34,757 bases of DNA, from the NCBI GenBank assembly GCA_002395605.1, contig DGXO01000069.1, positions 10,434-45,190 of the forward strand, given 5' to 3'. The notes beneath the pieces were generated by a model. It was given only the letters and a program-made list of their open reading frames with translations, did no database searches and had not been told where the DNA came from. This document shows positions 8,248 to 16,429 of the stretch, one piece after another; the stretch's first letter is position 1; every line of letters begins with the position of its first letter. This DNA is from Bacteroidales bacterium UBA4230 (GTDB lineage Bacteria > Bacteroidota > Bacteroidia > Bacteroidales > UBA932). Position numbers and translations under genes: made by a program.

Positions 8248-8691
8248 ATGAAAGAACTATTATGTGCACTAATCACCGAAGACGGTGAAATTGAAGTGTT
8301 TACAGACTTTGAGTTTGAAGAGGCGTCGGGGCGCGGCAGGGCAATTATTGACAGAAACACACCGCTGTTCAAAGGGTTGGCCAATAAGTTAAGAGATTCA
8401 AGTCCGGATATCTTGTACGCCATCCAGCTCCTGGACGCGGCAAGAAGGGAGGCAAGGTATGACTGCGAACATCTACATCCGGAACTTGAGGCGGCGTTGT
8501 CCCAATGGCGCAGGCAAAAGGCGTCCGAACTTGGGTATTCGGTCTTCGTCGTCCTTCAGCAGAGTGTTCTTCTCAAAATTGCCGACGCCGCACCAAAAAC
8601 CGAGGAAGCACTTCTCGCCATTCCGGGATTCGGCCACGGGAAATTCGGCCTGTACGGGCAGGATATACTATCCATAACCAACTCTATCTGA
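8248..8691 (+). CDS. Stand-alone HRDC-domain protein
   Basis: The protein is 147 residues from the ATG at 8248. The frame is open back to 8143, but those extra codons overlap the predicted promoter and motif. Residues about 78-145 fit an HRDC domain (helicase and RNase D C-terminal): ELEAALSQWRRQKASELGYS, then LKIADAAPKTEEALLAIPGFG, then YGQDILSI. This helical module binds single-stranded or structured nucleic acid in RecQ helicases and RNase D. The N-terminal half (MKELLCALITEDGEIEVFTD ...) is acidic and I do not recognise it. There is no helicase or nuclease domain. The stop lies 11 bp before the transposase ATG, so the two are co-transcribed. Its role may be to help the transposase with hairpin or single-stranded substrates (inference). 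Confidence 0.8.
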   Translation: MKELLCALITEDGEIEVFTDFEFEEASGRGRAIIDRNTPLFKGLANKLRDSSPDILYAIQLLDAARREARYDCEHLHPELEAALSQWRRQKASELGYSVFVVLQQSVLLKIADAAPKTEEALLAIPGFGHGKFGLYGQDILSITNSI

Positions 8692-8702
8692 GTAAATTAG
8701 CC

Positions 8703-9626
8703 ATGGCTTTCTATAAAGAATCCCTGGCCGAAGCAGCATTTCGACAGGCCGGACCGATTCACCACCTTTATACCAAAGGCCTGGAATGCGAGGTCCTTTT
8801 CCATAGCGACGAAGACCGTATCGTGGCGGTCAATTACATTGCAATAGCGATAAAGGTTTCCGGGTGCAAACTCCTGGCTTATGCGGTCATGGACAATCAT
8901 TTTCACTTCATCGTTGAAGGGATGGCGGCACAGGCCCTGGCTTTCTACGACAACTTCCGGGGGATGTTCGGCAAATACCTAAGCCGCCACGGAAGGTCCG
9001 GCACCATAATGGGCCTTGCCGAACCAGGCCTCAAAACCATCACCTCCCTTCGGCAACTGAGAAACGAAATTGCGTACGTACTCCGGAATCCATTTGTAGT
9101 TAACCCCGATGTCAATGTTTTCGCATACCCCTGGACCAGCGGCAACCTGTATTTCAATTCCTTCTTAGAATGCGGAGGCGCTTCTGCAAATACGCTGTCT
9201 GTCAGGGAATTACGCCGAATAACCATTATGCGGAATCTTCCCGATATAGATTCCTCGATACATTTCAAAGACGGCGCGGCACAATCCTGGAGCTTCGTGG
9301 ATTACAAATATGCCGAATCCTTTTTTGACAATGCCCGGCAGTTTATCTTCTGCGTCCTTAGAAATGTCGAGGGCCAAATAGAAGCGGCCTTGAACTGCGG
9401 TGAAATCCCCGTGCTCTGCGACGACGAATTGATTCCGCACGTCTACAAGCTATGCAGTGAAAAATTCAGGGCCGATTCCCCTTCGGCCCTTGACACCTCC
9501 GCCAAAAAGCAACTTGCACTTATGCTGAAAAAGACTTACTACTCATCCAACAAGCAGATTGCGCGCCTTGCCAAACTCCCTTTGGCCGATGTCAACACGC
9601 TATTTCCCCTCTCCGCCCCGAAATAA
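8703..9626 (+). CDS. REP-associated-type tyrosine transposase (Y1/HUH, IS200-like)
   Basis: The 307-residue protein has the Y1 transposase signature. MDNHFHFIVEG holds the HxH metal-binding pair (His66, His68), corresponding to the MPNHVHLL of TnpA proteins. IAYVLRNPFVVNP holds the probable catalytic Tyr125, matching the YIxxNP motif of RAYTs, and AYPWTS resembles their downstream DYxWSS. The C-terminus (about 260-305, SNKQIARLAKLPLADVNTLFP) looks like a helix-turn-helix. RAYTs cut and join single-stranded DNA at REP hairpins and are usually single-copy domesticated enzymes. The ATG at 8703 is preferred over the open frame upstream from 8505, which overlaps the HRDC gene. The flanking inverted arrays of hairpin repeats support the RAYT assignment. 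There is no TnpB gene and no IS200 end structure. Confidence 0.85.
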   Translation: MAFYKESLAEAAFRQAGPIHHLYTKGLECEVLFHSDEDRIVAVNYIAIAIKVSGCKLLAYAVMDNHFHFIVEGMAAQALAFYDNFRGMFGKYLSRHGRSGTIMGLAEPGLKTITSLRQLRNEIAYVLRNPFVVNPDVNVFAYPWTSGNLYFNSFLECGGASANTLSVRELRRITIMRNLPDIDSSIHFKDGAAQSWSFVDYKYAESFFDNARQFIFCVLRNVEGQIEAALNCGEIPVLCDDELIPHVYKLCSEKFRADSPSALDTSAKKQLALMLKKTYYSSNKQIARLAKLPLADVNTLFPLSAPK

Positions 9627-9631
9627 TACCG

Positions 9632-9876
9632 CTCCGAGCACAGGAATGTGGCTCATACGTGCGCGGAGGGGGTGAAACGAGGTGCCCGAGCACGGAAATG
9701 GGGCTCAAACGTGCGCGGAGGTGGTAAAACGCGGGCTCCGAGCACGGAAAGGGGGGTCAAACGTGCGCGGAGGTGGTAAAACGCGATGCCCAAGCACGGA
9801 AAGTGGGTTCAAACGTGCGCGGAGGGGGTGAAACGCGGTGCCCGAGCACGGAAATGGGGCTCAAACGTGCGCGGAG
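9632..9876 (+). repeat. Right array of the 52-bp hairpin repeat (five units)
   Basis: Five units have an exact 52-bp pitch, with hairpins at 9632-9668, 9684-9720, 9736-9772, 9788-9824 and 9840-9876. Each hairpin has 11-nt arms around a 15-nt loop, and 15-bp linkers such as GGGGTGAAACGAGGT separate them. In unit 3, CTCCGAGCACG pairs with CGTGCGCGGAG with a single A-G mismatch. Units 2, 4 and 5 start GCCC and pair less at the base. The units differ from each other at a few positions. The array begins 5 bp after the transposase stop and could also act as its transcription end. The remaining bases to 9984 contain a repeated GGAACCGGC but nothing else recognisable. Confidence 0.92.
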
Positions 9877-9984
9877 AGGTATATGCCTGATCAGGGCCAG
9901 GTATGGCGCTGGCCGAACATGACGAAACAGCGTCGGGGAACCGGCGGAGAGGAATCAATTGGCAAGGAACCGGCAGGCGGGGCG

Positions 9985-10731
9985 CTAGCGCTCCAGCCAC
10001 TTCATGAAGCCGTCTACGCGGGCGCGGGAGACGGTGAAGTCCGTGGCCGAAACGATGCCGGGCTTGGGACTTATGCGAAGGCGGCCGCCCATGAGTTTGG
10101 AAACGCTGTCGATGGATTTCTCGGCTATGATGCAGCTGCGTGAAATGCGGAAAAATGATTCAGGGTCAAGGGTTTCCACAAGGGCGTCCAGGCTGTCGTC
10201 AAGGACGTAGGTGGTGCCGGCCTCCGTGACCATGTAGGTGTTTTTGTCCTCTGAGTAGAAGTAGGCGATATCAGACACGCGCACGGGCACTATGCGGTCG
10301 TTGAGCTTAATGAGAAACTTCTCCTTGCGGGCCTGGTCCAGGAGGTTGCGCACGGCTTCTCCGGACGGGACCTTGGCTTCTCCGGAGGCTATTCTGGCAA
10401 CGGCGCGCTGCATGTCCTTGAGCTCTATGGGCTTTAGGAGGTAGTCTACGGCGTTGACTTCGAAGGCCTGCACGGCATATTGGTCATAGGCGGTGGTAAC
10501 AATGACCGGCGAATTGATTTCCACTTTTGTGAAGATGTCAAAACTGAGGCCGTCGGAGAGTTCCACGTCCATGAAAATGACATCAGGGTCCGGGTTGGAC
10601 ATGAGCCACTGGACGGCTTCCGTGACAGAACCGGCGCTCCCCACAACTTCCAGCGAGGGAAAATGCTCTTCAATGAGTTTTTTCATGTGCTCGCGGGCAC
10701 GCAATTCATCTTCCAGTATGAGGGCTTTCAT
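9985..10731 (-). CDS. LytTR-family response regulator
   Basis: The 248-residue protein is a two-component regulator. Its receiver domain (1-120) has an acidic pocket (LILEDE, Glu8-Asp9), the phosphoacceptor Asp55 in IFMDVELSDG and the conserved lysine in VDYLLKPIEL. The LytTR DNA-binding domain (about 140-245) shows KFLIKLNDRIVPVRVSDIAYF and SFFRISRSCIIA. Such proteins bind paired direct repeats as dimers. Its gene follows the sensor kinase gene by 17 bp on the minus strand. The target genes cannot be read from the sequence. The MFS-SusCD operon, which diverges from the kinase gene, is the nearest candidate. Confidence 0.93.
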   Translation of the reverse strand: MKALILEDELRAREHMKKLIEEHFPSLEVVGSAGSVTEAVQWLMSNPDPDVIFMDVELSDGLSFDIFTKVEINSPVIVTTAYDQYAVQAFEVNAVDYLLKPIELKDMQRAVARIASGEAKVPSGEAVRNLLDQARKEKFLIKLNDRIVPVRVSDIAYFYSEDKNTYMVTEAGTTYVLDDSLDALVETLDPESFFRISRSCIIAEKSIDSVSKLMGGRLRISPKPGIVSATDFTVSRARVDGFMKWLER

Positions 10732-10748
10732 AGGCTATTCTCATGTTA

Positions 10749-11930
10749 CTAAATGTGGTTATGCAAATTTAGCAAAACATTTGGATTCGGCAAAATAGGC
10801 AGCGTCACTTTGAACTGGTCCTCGGTTTTTTCCACCTTGATTTCCGCACCGGCAAGGTCCCGGTATTGGTTGCGTATATACTGAAGGCCGATACCCGTAG
10901 ACGCCTGTGTGAACGTTTTTGGATTGAGGTTGTTGGTGACGCTCAGGCAGCCGTTTTCATAGCGAAGTTCCAGTTTGAGCGGCTTCTCCAGGGAAAATGC
11001 GTTGTGCTTGAGCGCGTTTTCCATAAGGAGCTGGATTGTGCACGGGACCACATATCCTTCCGGAGGATTGGCGGGAATTCCGTTGTCCTCGAATACCACG
11101 CCCTCAGGGAACCGGATTTCCATGAGCTCACGGTAGTTGTGCGCAAAATGGAGTTCATCGGCCACGGGAACAAGGCTTTCCCCCTCTTTGGTGAGAAGGT
11201 AGCGGTATATTGACGCCAGTTTATGGATGAACGCGCTGGCTTCTTCGCGGCTTCCTTCCTCCACAATTGAGTCAAGCGCATTGAGGCAGTTGAACAGGAA
11301 ATGTGGGTTCACCTGGTGCTTGAGGGCCATGTAGCGGAATTCCGCGGCATGGCGCCTTGTCCTTTGGCTGGAAACCTCCCGTTGCATCCGGATGGCTATG
11401 GTTACCATATAGATGAATGCCAGTAGTGTGACCACTATCACTATGGCCACAATGAAGGAATCCTTGAAGATGTTGCCCTTATAGGTATCGGCCAGAAAGA
11501 ACCTGAGGCCGAAAATAATGACCATGGTGGTAATGAGCAGGGTACGGTGGTTTTCCCACGACATCTCCCTTTCATAGGCCGCCGACCTTGCCTTGGGGAA
11601 GATGTTTGCAAAGCCGAATAGCCCCCATCCCAGGAGTTCCGTGACTATGGCGGTGGACACGGAATGCTGCCATACTGGAGGCAGGCTGTCGAACACGAAC
11701 AGCGCCGCAACGTTACCAAGAAGGAACCCCAGGGCGTTACTGAGCACCACGGACGCAATGGTGATTTCCACCGTAAGGTTCTCCTTGTAGCAGATGATAA
11801 GAGACATTGCCATTGTGAGCGCCGTGAGGATAAGGGAATCCCTGAACCCCAGCAATGTGCAGGCTATGGTTCCAAGCGCGTGGAGCGCCGCAAAAATGTG
11901 AATGACCCAGGGCGTGGATATCTTTTTCAT
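10749..11930 (-). CDS. LytS-type sensor histidine kinase
   Basis: The 393-residue membrane kinase belongs to the His_kinase (LytS/YpdA) family. The N-terminal 180 residues hold about six hydrophobic segments with no recognisable ligand domain. The kinase core starts with KHQVNPHFLFNCLNALDSIV, where His210 is the expected phosphoacceptor. The N-box is QLLMENALKHNAF and the G-box region STGIGLQYIRNQY. It probably phosphorylates the LytTR regulator encoded just downstream. The signal is unknown. It is transcribed divergently from the MFS-SusCD operon, with 136 bp of AT-rich sequence between the two starts. Confidence 0.92.
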   Translation of the reverse strand: MKKISTPWVIHIFAALHALGTIACTLLGFRDSLILTALTMAMSLIICYKENLTVEITIASVVLSNALGFLLGNVAALFVFDSLPPVWQHSVSTAIVTELLGWGLFGFANIFPKARSAAYEREMSWENHRTLLITTMVIIFGLRFFLADTYKGNIFKDSFIVAIVIVVTLLAFIYMVTIAIRMQREVSSQRTRRHAAEFRYMALKHQVNPHFLFNCLNALDSIVEEGSREEASAFIHKLASIYRYLLTKEGESLVPVADELHFAHNYRELMEIRFPEGVVFEDNGIPANPPEGYVVPCTIQLLMENALKHNAFSLEKPLKLELRYENGCLSVTNNLNPKTFTQASTGIGLQYIRNQYRDLAGAEIKVEKTEDQFKVTLPILPNPNVLLNLHNHI

Positions 11931-12024
11931 GCCACTAAGTTAACTAAAAATCCGTTCGTCGCAAAATCTGCCCCATTCGGGAAAAGAGCAATGGGCCGAT
12001 TTCCTCCGTGCAAATTAATAATAT

Positions 12025-12032
12025 TAATTTTG
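12025..12032 (+). promoter_or_regulatory. Predicted -7 element of the MFS-SusCD operon
   Basis: TAATTTTG matches TAnnTTTG. A TTTC at 12000-12003 is a weak -33 element about 21 bp upstream. Transcription would start near 12039, leaving a leader of about 28 nt. The element sits in a near-palindromic AT-rich block (12011-12032, CAAATTAAT ... ATTAATTTTG) that could also serve the divergent kinase gene. Confidence 0.5.
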
Positions 12033-12066
12033 CGGATGCCACAATTGGCTAAAATTAGTAACAGAG

Positions 12067-13404
12067 ATGTCTCAGAAACGTAATTTGACTTTCCGCCAGC
12101 TGGTGGACCTTAGCTTTGGCTTTTTCGGCGTGCAGATTGCATATGCCCTCCAGAGCGCAAATATAAGCCGAATTTTCGCCACCCTTGGCGCAGATCCCCA
12201 TCAGCTGAGCTTTTTCTGGATCCTTCCCCCGCTTATGGGAATGATAGTCCAGCCCCTTGTGGGAAAATACAGTGACCGCACCTGGAACCGCATGGGCCGC
12301 CGCAAACCCTACCTCATCGTGGGCGCCCTCATCGCCGTTGCCGTAATGCTGCTTCTGCCCAACGCCGGCAGCTTCAACTTCCCGGCAAGGCTTTTCCTGG
12401 GCCTCAACATGGCCATGTGGTTCGGCCTTTTCTCCCTCATTTTCCTTGACACCTCCATCAATATGGCCATGCAGCCTTTCAAGATGATGGTAGGGGACAT
12501 GGTGAACGAGGAACAGAAGACTCACGCCTACTCCATCCAGAGCTTCCTTTGCAACGCCGGTTCCCTTGTGGGCTACCTTTTCCCCATCTTCTTCACTTGG
12601 ATCGGCCTTGCCAACACCGCCCCTGAAGGCGTTATCCCTCAGTCTGTTGTGTGGAGCTTCTACGTTGGCGCCGCCATCCTCATCCTCTGCGTTGTCTACA
12701 CCTTCGCAAGGGTAAAGGAAATGCCTCCTAAAGAGTATGCCGAATTCCACGGAATTGACCTCTCAAAGAAGGCCGATGAGCCCTCCGAGGGCCTTGTGAA
12801 GCTCCTTTTCAAGGCTCCCAAGACCTTCTGGACCGTGGGCCTTGTGCAGTTCTTCTGCTGGAGCGCCTTCCTCTATATGTGGACCTACAGCAACGGCGCA
12901 ATCGCCGCCAACTGCTGGGGCGTGGACATGGCTTCGGCCGGAGCAGCCGCCACCGAAGGCTTCCAGGCCGCCGGCAACTGGGTGGGCGTGGTGTTCGCCG
13001 TGCAGGCCGTGGGTTCGCTTGTGTGGGCCGCCATCCTGCCCCGCTTCAAGAGCATCAAGCTCTCCTATGTGGTGAGCCTCCTTATAGGTGCCGTCGGATT
13101 CGCCTCCGTTTTCTTCATCCACAACCAGTGGGCGCTCTTCGGCAGCTATTTCCTCATTGGCTTTGCATGGGCCGCAATGCTTGCACTGCCTTTCACGCTC
13201 CTTACCAACGCCCTTGAGGGAAGCCCCTACATGGGAAGCTACCTGGGGCTTTTCAACTGCACCATCTGCCTGCCCCAGATTGTGGCGGCCGCAACCGGCG
13301 GTGCGGTGATTTCGCTCCTTGGCAGCCAGCCCGCCATGCTCCTTGCAGCCGGGGTGTTCCTGGTGCTTGGAGCCGCCTCCGTATATTTCATCAAAACCAA
13401 ATAA
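12067..13404 (+). CDS. MFS sugar transporter (SLC45/GPH-like)
   Basis: The 445-residue protein has about 12 membrane segments. The cytoplasmic loop GKYSDRTWNRMGRRKPY is the MFS loop motif as found in SLC45-type and related sugar/H+ symporters. MTFRQL-type N-terminal residues followed by LSFGFFGVQIAYALQSANISRIF are characteristic of Bacteroidetes oligosaccharide transporters near sus-like loci. It is the first gene of an operon with SusC, SusD and a SusE/F-like protein, and SusC starts 20 bp after its stop. It probably carries the oligosaccharide or disaccharide from the periplasm to the cytoplasm. The substrate is not readable from the sequence; maltose-type or galactose-type sugars are both possible. 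Confidence 0.85.
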   Translation: MSQKRNLTFRQLVDLSFGFFGVQIAYALQSANISRIFATLGADPHQLSFFWILPPLMGMIVQPLVGKYSDRTWNRMGRRKPYLIVGALIAVAVMLLLPNAGSFNFPARLFLGLNMAMWFGLFSLIFLDTSINMAMQPFKMMVGDMVNEEQKTHAYSIQSFLCNAGSLVGYLFPIFFTWIGLANTAPEGVIPQSVVWSFYVGAAILILCVVYTFARVKEMPPKEYAEFHGIDLSKKADEPSEGLVKLLFKAPKTFWTVGLVQFFCWSAFLYMWTYSNGAIAANCWGVDMASAGAAATEGFQAAGNWVGVVFAVQAVGSLVWAAILPRFKSIKLSYVVSLLIGAVGFASVFFIHNQWALFGSYFLIGFAWAAMLALPFTLLTNALEGSPYMGSYLGLFNCTICLPQIVAAATGGAVISLLGSQPAMLLAAGVFLVLGAASVYFIKTK

Positions 13405-13424
13405 TTTAACCAATAAACACACTA

Positions 13425-16415
13425 ATGAAAAGGTTTTTAACCGCACTCGCAGTGCTTCTGACAGCCTGCGCTACCGTATTTGCCCAGGGCAAGTACCAGG
13501 TTAAAGGTGTGGTAGAAGACGCCATGGGTCCCGTTATCGGAGCCACGGTCCTGGAAGTTGGCACCACCAACGGTGTCTCCACAGGACTTGACGGCGACTT
13601 CGTCCTCACCGTTTCCAGCCCCGATGCAACAGTGGAAGTTTCCTGCATCGGCTATGCAACCCAGACCTTCAAGGCCTCCCAGGTTCCCGCCGTGGTCACA
13701 CTCGGCGAAGACTCCACTTTCCTTGACGAGGTTGTTGTGATCGGTTACGGTACCGTAAAGAAGAGCGACCTCACCGGTTCCATCTCTACGGTCAAGGCCG
13801 ATGAAATCAACAAGGGTGTCATCACAACTCCCGCAGACCTCCTCCGCGGCAAGAGCGCCGGTGTGGTTGTTACCACCGGTTCCGGTATGCCCGGTTCGGG
13901 AGCAACCGTCCGTATCCGTGGCGGTGCATCCCTGAACGCATCCAATGACCCTCTGTACATCATCGACGGCCTGCCCGTTTCCAACGACGGCATTTCCGGC
14001 ATGAGCGACCCTCTGTCCTCCATCAACCCTGAGGACATCGAGAGCTTCACCGTGCTCAAGGACGCTTCGGCAACCGCCATCTACGGTTCCCGTGCTTCCA
14101 ACGGCGTTATCGTAATCACCACCAAGAAGGGTTCCCGCGGCGCTACCAGCGCTATCCCTCACGTGGCAGTAGACCTCACCACCTCCGTGAACACCATCGC
14201 TAAGTACTACGATGTCCTCACCGGCGACCAGATGCGTGACCTCATCGCCCAGCGTGTTGCAGACGGCAAGATTGCAGCCGCCGCCCAGGATGCACTTGGC
14301 AAGGAGAATACAGACTGGCAGAGGCAGATTTATCACGCCGCTCCCACCGTGGATGCAAACGTGAGCGTAAACGGCAATGTCAATGCAGGCAAGGCTTTCA
14401 GCCTTCCTTACCGTGTTTCCGGTGGCTTCACCACCCAGAACGGTACCCTCAAGGGCTCAAAGATGAACCGCGCTACCGCCGCCATCAACCTTTCTCCTTC
14501 CTTCCTTGACAAGCACCTGAATGTCAACCTCAACGGTAAGTATACCTATGCAAAGAACTGGTATGCAAACCAGGGAGCTATCGGCTCTGCCCTCCGTTAC
14601 GACCCCACCCAGCCTATCTATGCAACAGATGCAGAAGGTGGCCTTGGCGGTTACAGGATCTGGAGAATGACCAACGGAGATGTCAACACAATGGCAACCA
14701 CCAACCCCATTGCCCAGCTTGAGCAGCAGGAGGACTATGCTACCGCCAACCGTTTCATCGGCAACGCACAGTTCGACTACAAGATCCACGGCTTTGAGGA
14801 CCTCCGCGTAAACCTGAACCTTGGTATGGACTGGGCAAAGAGCTCCGGCATCACCGAGGTCGCCCAGAACTCCGAGGCTTCCTTCCACAACACCCAGCAG
14901 TCCGGTAGCGGTTCCCACACAGACTACCACTATGGCCGTCTGAACACCACCCTGGAAGTTTATGCCGACTACAACAAGACCTTCGCAGACCTTCACAACG
15001 TAGATGTGATGGCAGGTTACTCCTGGCAGCGTTTCTACAACGACAGCGACTCCAAGACCGTGAAGCTCAGCAACGGTGATGTCCTGAATGACTCCATTTA
15101 CAAGGGCGAGTACTTCCTCATCTCCTTCTTCGGCCGTGCAAACTACAGCTTCGGAGACCGTTACCTCATCACCGCCACCATCCGTAGGGATGGTACTTCC
15201 CGCTTCCAGAATCACAAGTGGGGTCTCTTCCCTTCAGTGGCTCTGGGTTGGAACATCAAGAACGAAGAGTTCATGAAGAACCTCGAAAACCTCTCCACCT
15301 TGAAGCTCCGCGCTTCATGGGGTCAGACCGGTCAGCAGGATGTGGGTGGCTACTATGACACCTTCGCAACCTTCTACACCAACCAGCTTGGTTCCCTGTA
15401 CCAGTTTGGCGGCAACACCATCACTCCTATCACCGCCCTCGGTTACAACTCCGACCTCAAGTGGGAGACCACCACAACCTACAACGTGGGCTTCGACTTC
15501 GGCTTCTGGAACGACCGCTTCACCGGTAACGTGGATGTGTACAAGCGCGACACCAAGGACCTCCTTTCCTATGTACAGGTGGCAGCCCTTTCCAACCTTA
15601 CCAACTACCTCAATACCAACATCGCTTCCCTCACCAACTTCGGTGCAGAACTGGAACTGAACGGTATCATCATCGAGAAGAAGGACATGAGCTGGACCGC
15701 AGGCTTCAACGTGGCTTACAACAACAACAAGATTACCAAGCTCAACGCTTCCTCCGAGAATAAGGAAGGCGTGCGCACCGGCGGAATCTCCGGCGGTACC
15801 GACAACTGGGTACAGAAGCACGACGTAGGTCACCCCATGAGCTCATTCTATGTGTATCAGCAGGTTTACGACCAGAACGGACGTCCTGTCTTCGGCCAGT
15901 ATGTAGACCAGAACAATGACGGCGTCATCAATGAGAGTGACCGTCACTTCTTCCACAAGCCTTGGGCCGACTTTACCTTCGGCTTCAATACCAACTTCAC
16001 TTACAAGAACTGGAATGCAGCCCTCTCCGGCCACGCTTCACTTGGCAACTACGTCTACAACAATGTGGCTTCCAACAGTGAAATGTACAAGGACCTCTGG
16101 GTGAACTCCTTCGTTTCCAACCGTGTTGCATCCGCCGTCTATTCCAACTTTGACGACGCAATGTACATCTCCGACTACTATATCGAAGACGGTTCATTCC
16201 TCAAACTGGACAACCTCACAATCGGTTACACCTTCCCTAAACTGTTCACCATCGCAGGAGACCGTCCCGCATCCCTGAACATATTCGGAACTGTCCAGAA
16301 TATCTGCACCATCACCAGGTACTCCGGTATTGACCCCGAGGTTTACGGTGGTATCGACGGCACGGTTTATCCCCGTCCCCGTACTTTCGTACTTGGTCTC
16401 AAATTTAACTTCTAA
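13425..16415 (+). CDS. SusC/RagA-family TonB-dependent outer-membrane transporter
   Basis: The 996-residue protein has a signal peptide (1-20, ending in VFAQ), a carboxypeptidase-regulatory-like domain (about 25-105, KGVVEDAMGPVIGATV), the SusC/RagA signature VVVIGYGTVKKSDLTGS, and a plug domain to about 225 with VRIRGGASLNASNDPLYIID. A long beta-barrel follows and ends in TFVLGLKFNF, the usual aromatic C-terminus. It imports an oligosaccharide through the outer membrane using TonB energy and works with the SusD lipoprotein encoded 14 bp downstream. There is no N-terminal secretin/STN domain, so signalling through an anti-sigma factor is not expected. The substrate cannot be assigned. Confidence 0.96.
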   Translation: MKRFLTALAVLLTACATVFAQGKYQVKGVVEDAMGPVIGATVLEVGTTNGVSTGLDGDFVLTVSSPDATVEVSCIGYATQTFKASQVPAVVTLGEDSTFLDEVVVIGYGTVKKSDLTGSISTVKADEINKGVITTPADLLRGKSAGVVVTTGSGMPGSGATVRIRGGASLNASNDPLYIIDGLPVSNDGISGMSDPLSSINPEDIESFTVLKDASATAIYGSRASNGVIVITTKKGSRGATSAIPHVAVDLTTSVNTIAKYYDVLTGDQMRDLIAQRVADGKIAAAAQDALGKENTDWQRQIYHAAPTVDANVSVNGNVNAGKAFSLPYRVSGGFTTQNGTLKGSKMNRATAAINLSPSFLDKHLNVNLNGKYTYAKNWYANQGAIGSALRYDPTQPIYATDAEGGLGGYRIWRMTNGDVNTMATTNPIAQLEQQEDYATANRFIGNAQFDYKIHGFEDLRVNLNLGMDWAKSSGITEVAQNSEASFHNTQQSGSGSHTDYHYGRLNTTLEVYADYNKTFADLHNVDVMAGYSWQRFYNDSDSKTVKLSNGDVLNDSIYKGEYFLISFFGRANYSFGDRYLITATIRRDGTSRFQNHKWGLFPSVALGWNIKNEEFMKNLENLSTLKLRASWGQTGQQDVGGYYDTFATFYTNQLGSLYQFGGNTITPITALGYNSDLKWETTTTYNVGFDFGFWNDRFTGNVDVYKRDTKDLLSYVQVAALSNLTNYLNTNIASLTNFGAELELNGIIIEKKDMSWTAGFNVAYNNNKITKLNASSENKEGVRTGGISGGTDNWVQKHDVGHPMSSFYVYQQVYDQNGRPVFGQYVDQNNDGVINESDRHFFHKPWADFTFGFNTNFTYKNWNAALSGHASLGNYVYNNVASNSEMYKDLWVNSFVSNRVASAVYSNFDDAMYISDYYIEDGSFLKLDNLTIGYTFPKLFTIAGDRPASLNIFGTVQNICTITRYSGIDPEVYGGIDGTVYPRPRTFVLGLKFNF

Positions 16416-16421
16416 AGGAGG
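16416..16421 (+). promoter_or_regulatory. Strong Shine-Dalgarno site before the SusD gene
   Basis: AGGAGG lies 8 bp before the ATG at 16430 and starts right after the SusC stop. Canonical Shine-Dalgarno sites are rare in Bacteroidetes and I see no comparable one before the other genes of this operon. It may secure high SusD yield. Confidence 0.7.
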
Positions 16422-16429
16422 ATACAGCA

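Noticed and set aside
8505..8702. N-terminal extension of the transposase from 8505
   Set aside because: It overlaps the HRDC coding region in another frame and its sequence does not resemble a Y1 transposase start; the ATG at 8703 is well placed.
9632..9876. CRISPR-like array
   Set aside because: The whole 52-bp unit is conserved, with no unique spacers between repeats, the units form long hairpins and no cas gene is present.
7856..9984. Complete IS200/IS605 insertion sequence
   Set aside because: The protein is longer than IS200 TnpA, has a RAYT-like motif set and an HTH tail, there is no TnpB, and the flanks are inverted arrays rather than IS200-type ends.
9838..10143. Plus-strand reading frame across the repeat end and the response regulator gene
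   Set aside because: It is a GC-driven frame inside the array and opposite the clear LytTR regulator; no recognisable protein features.
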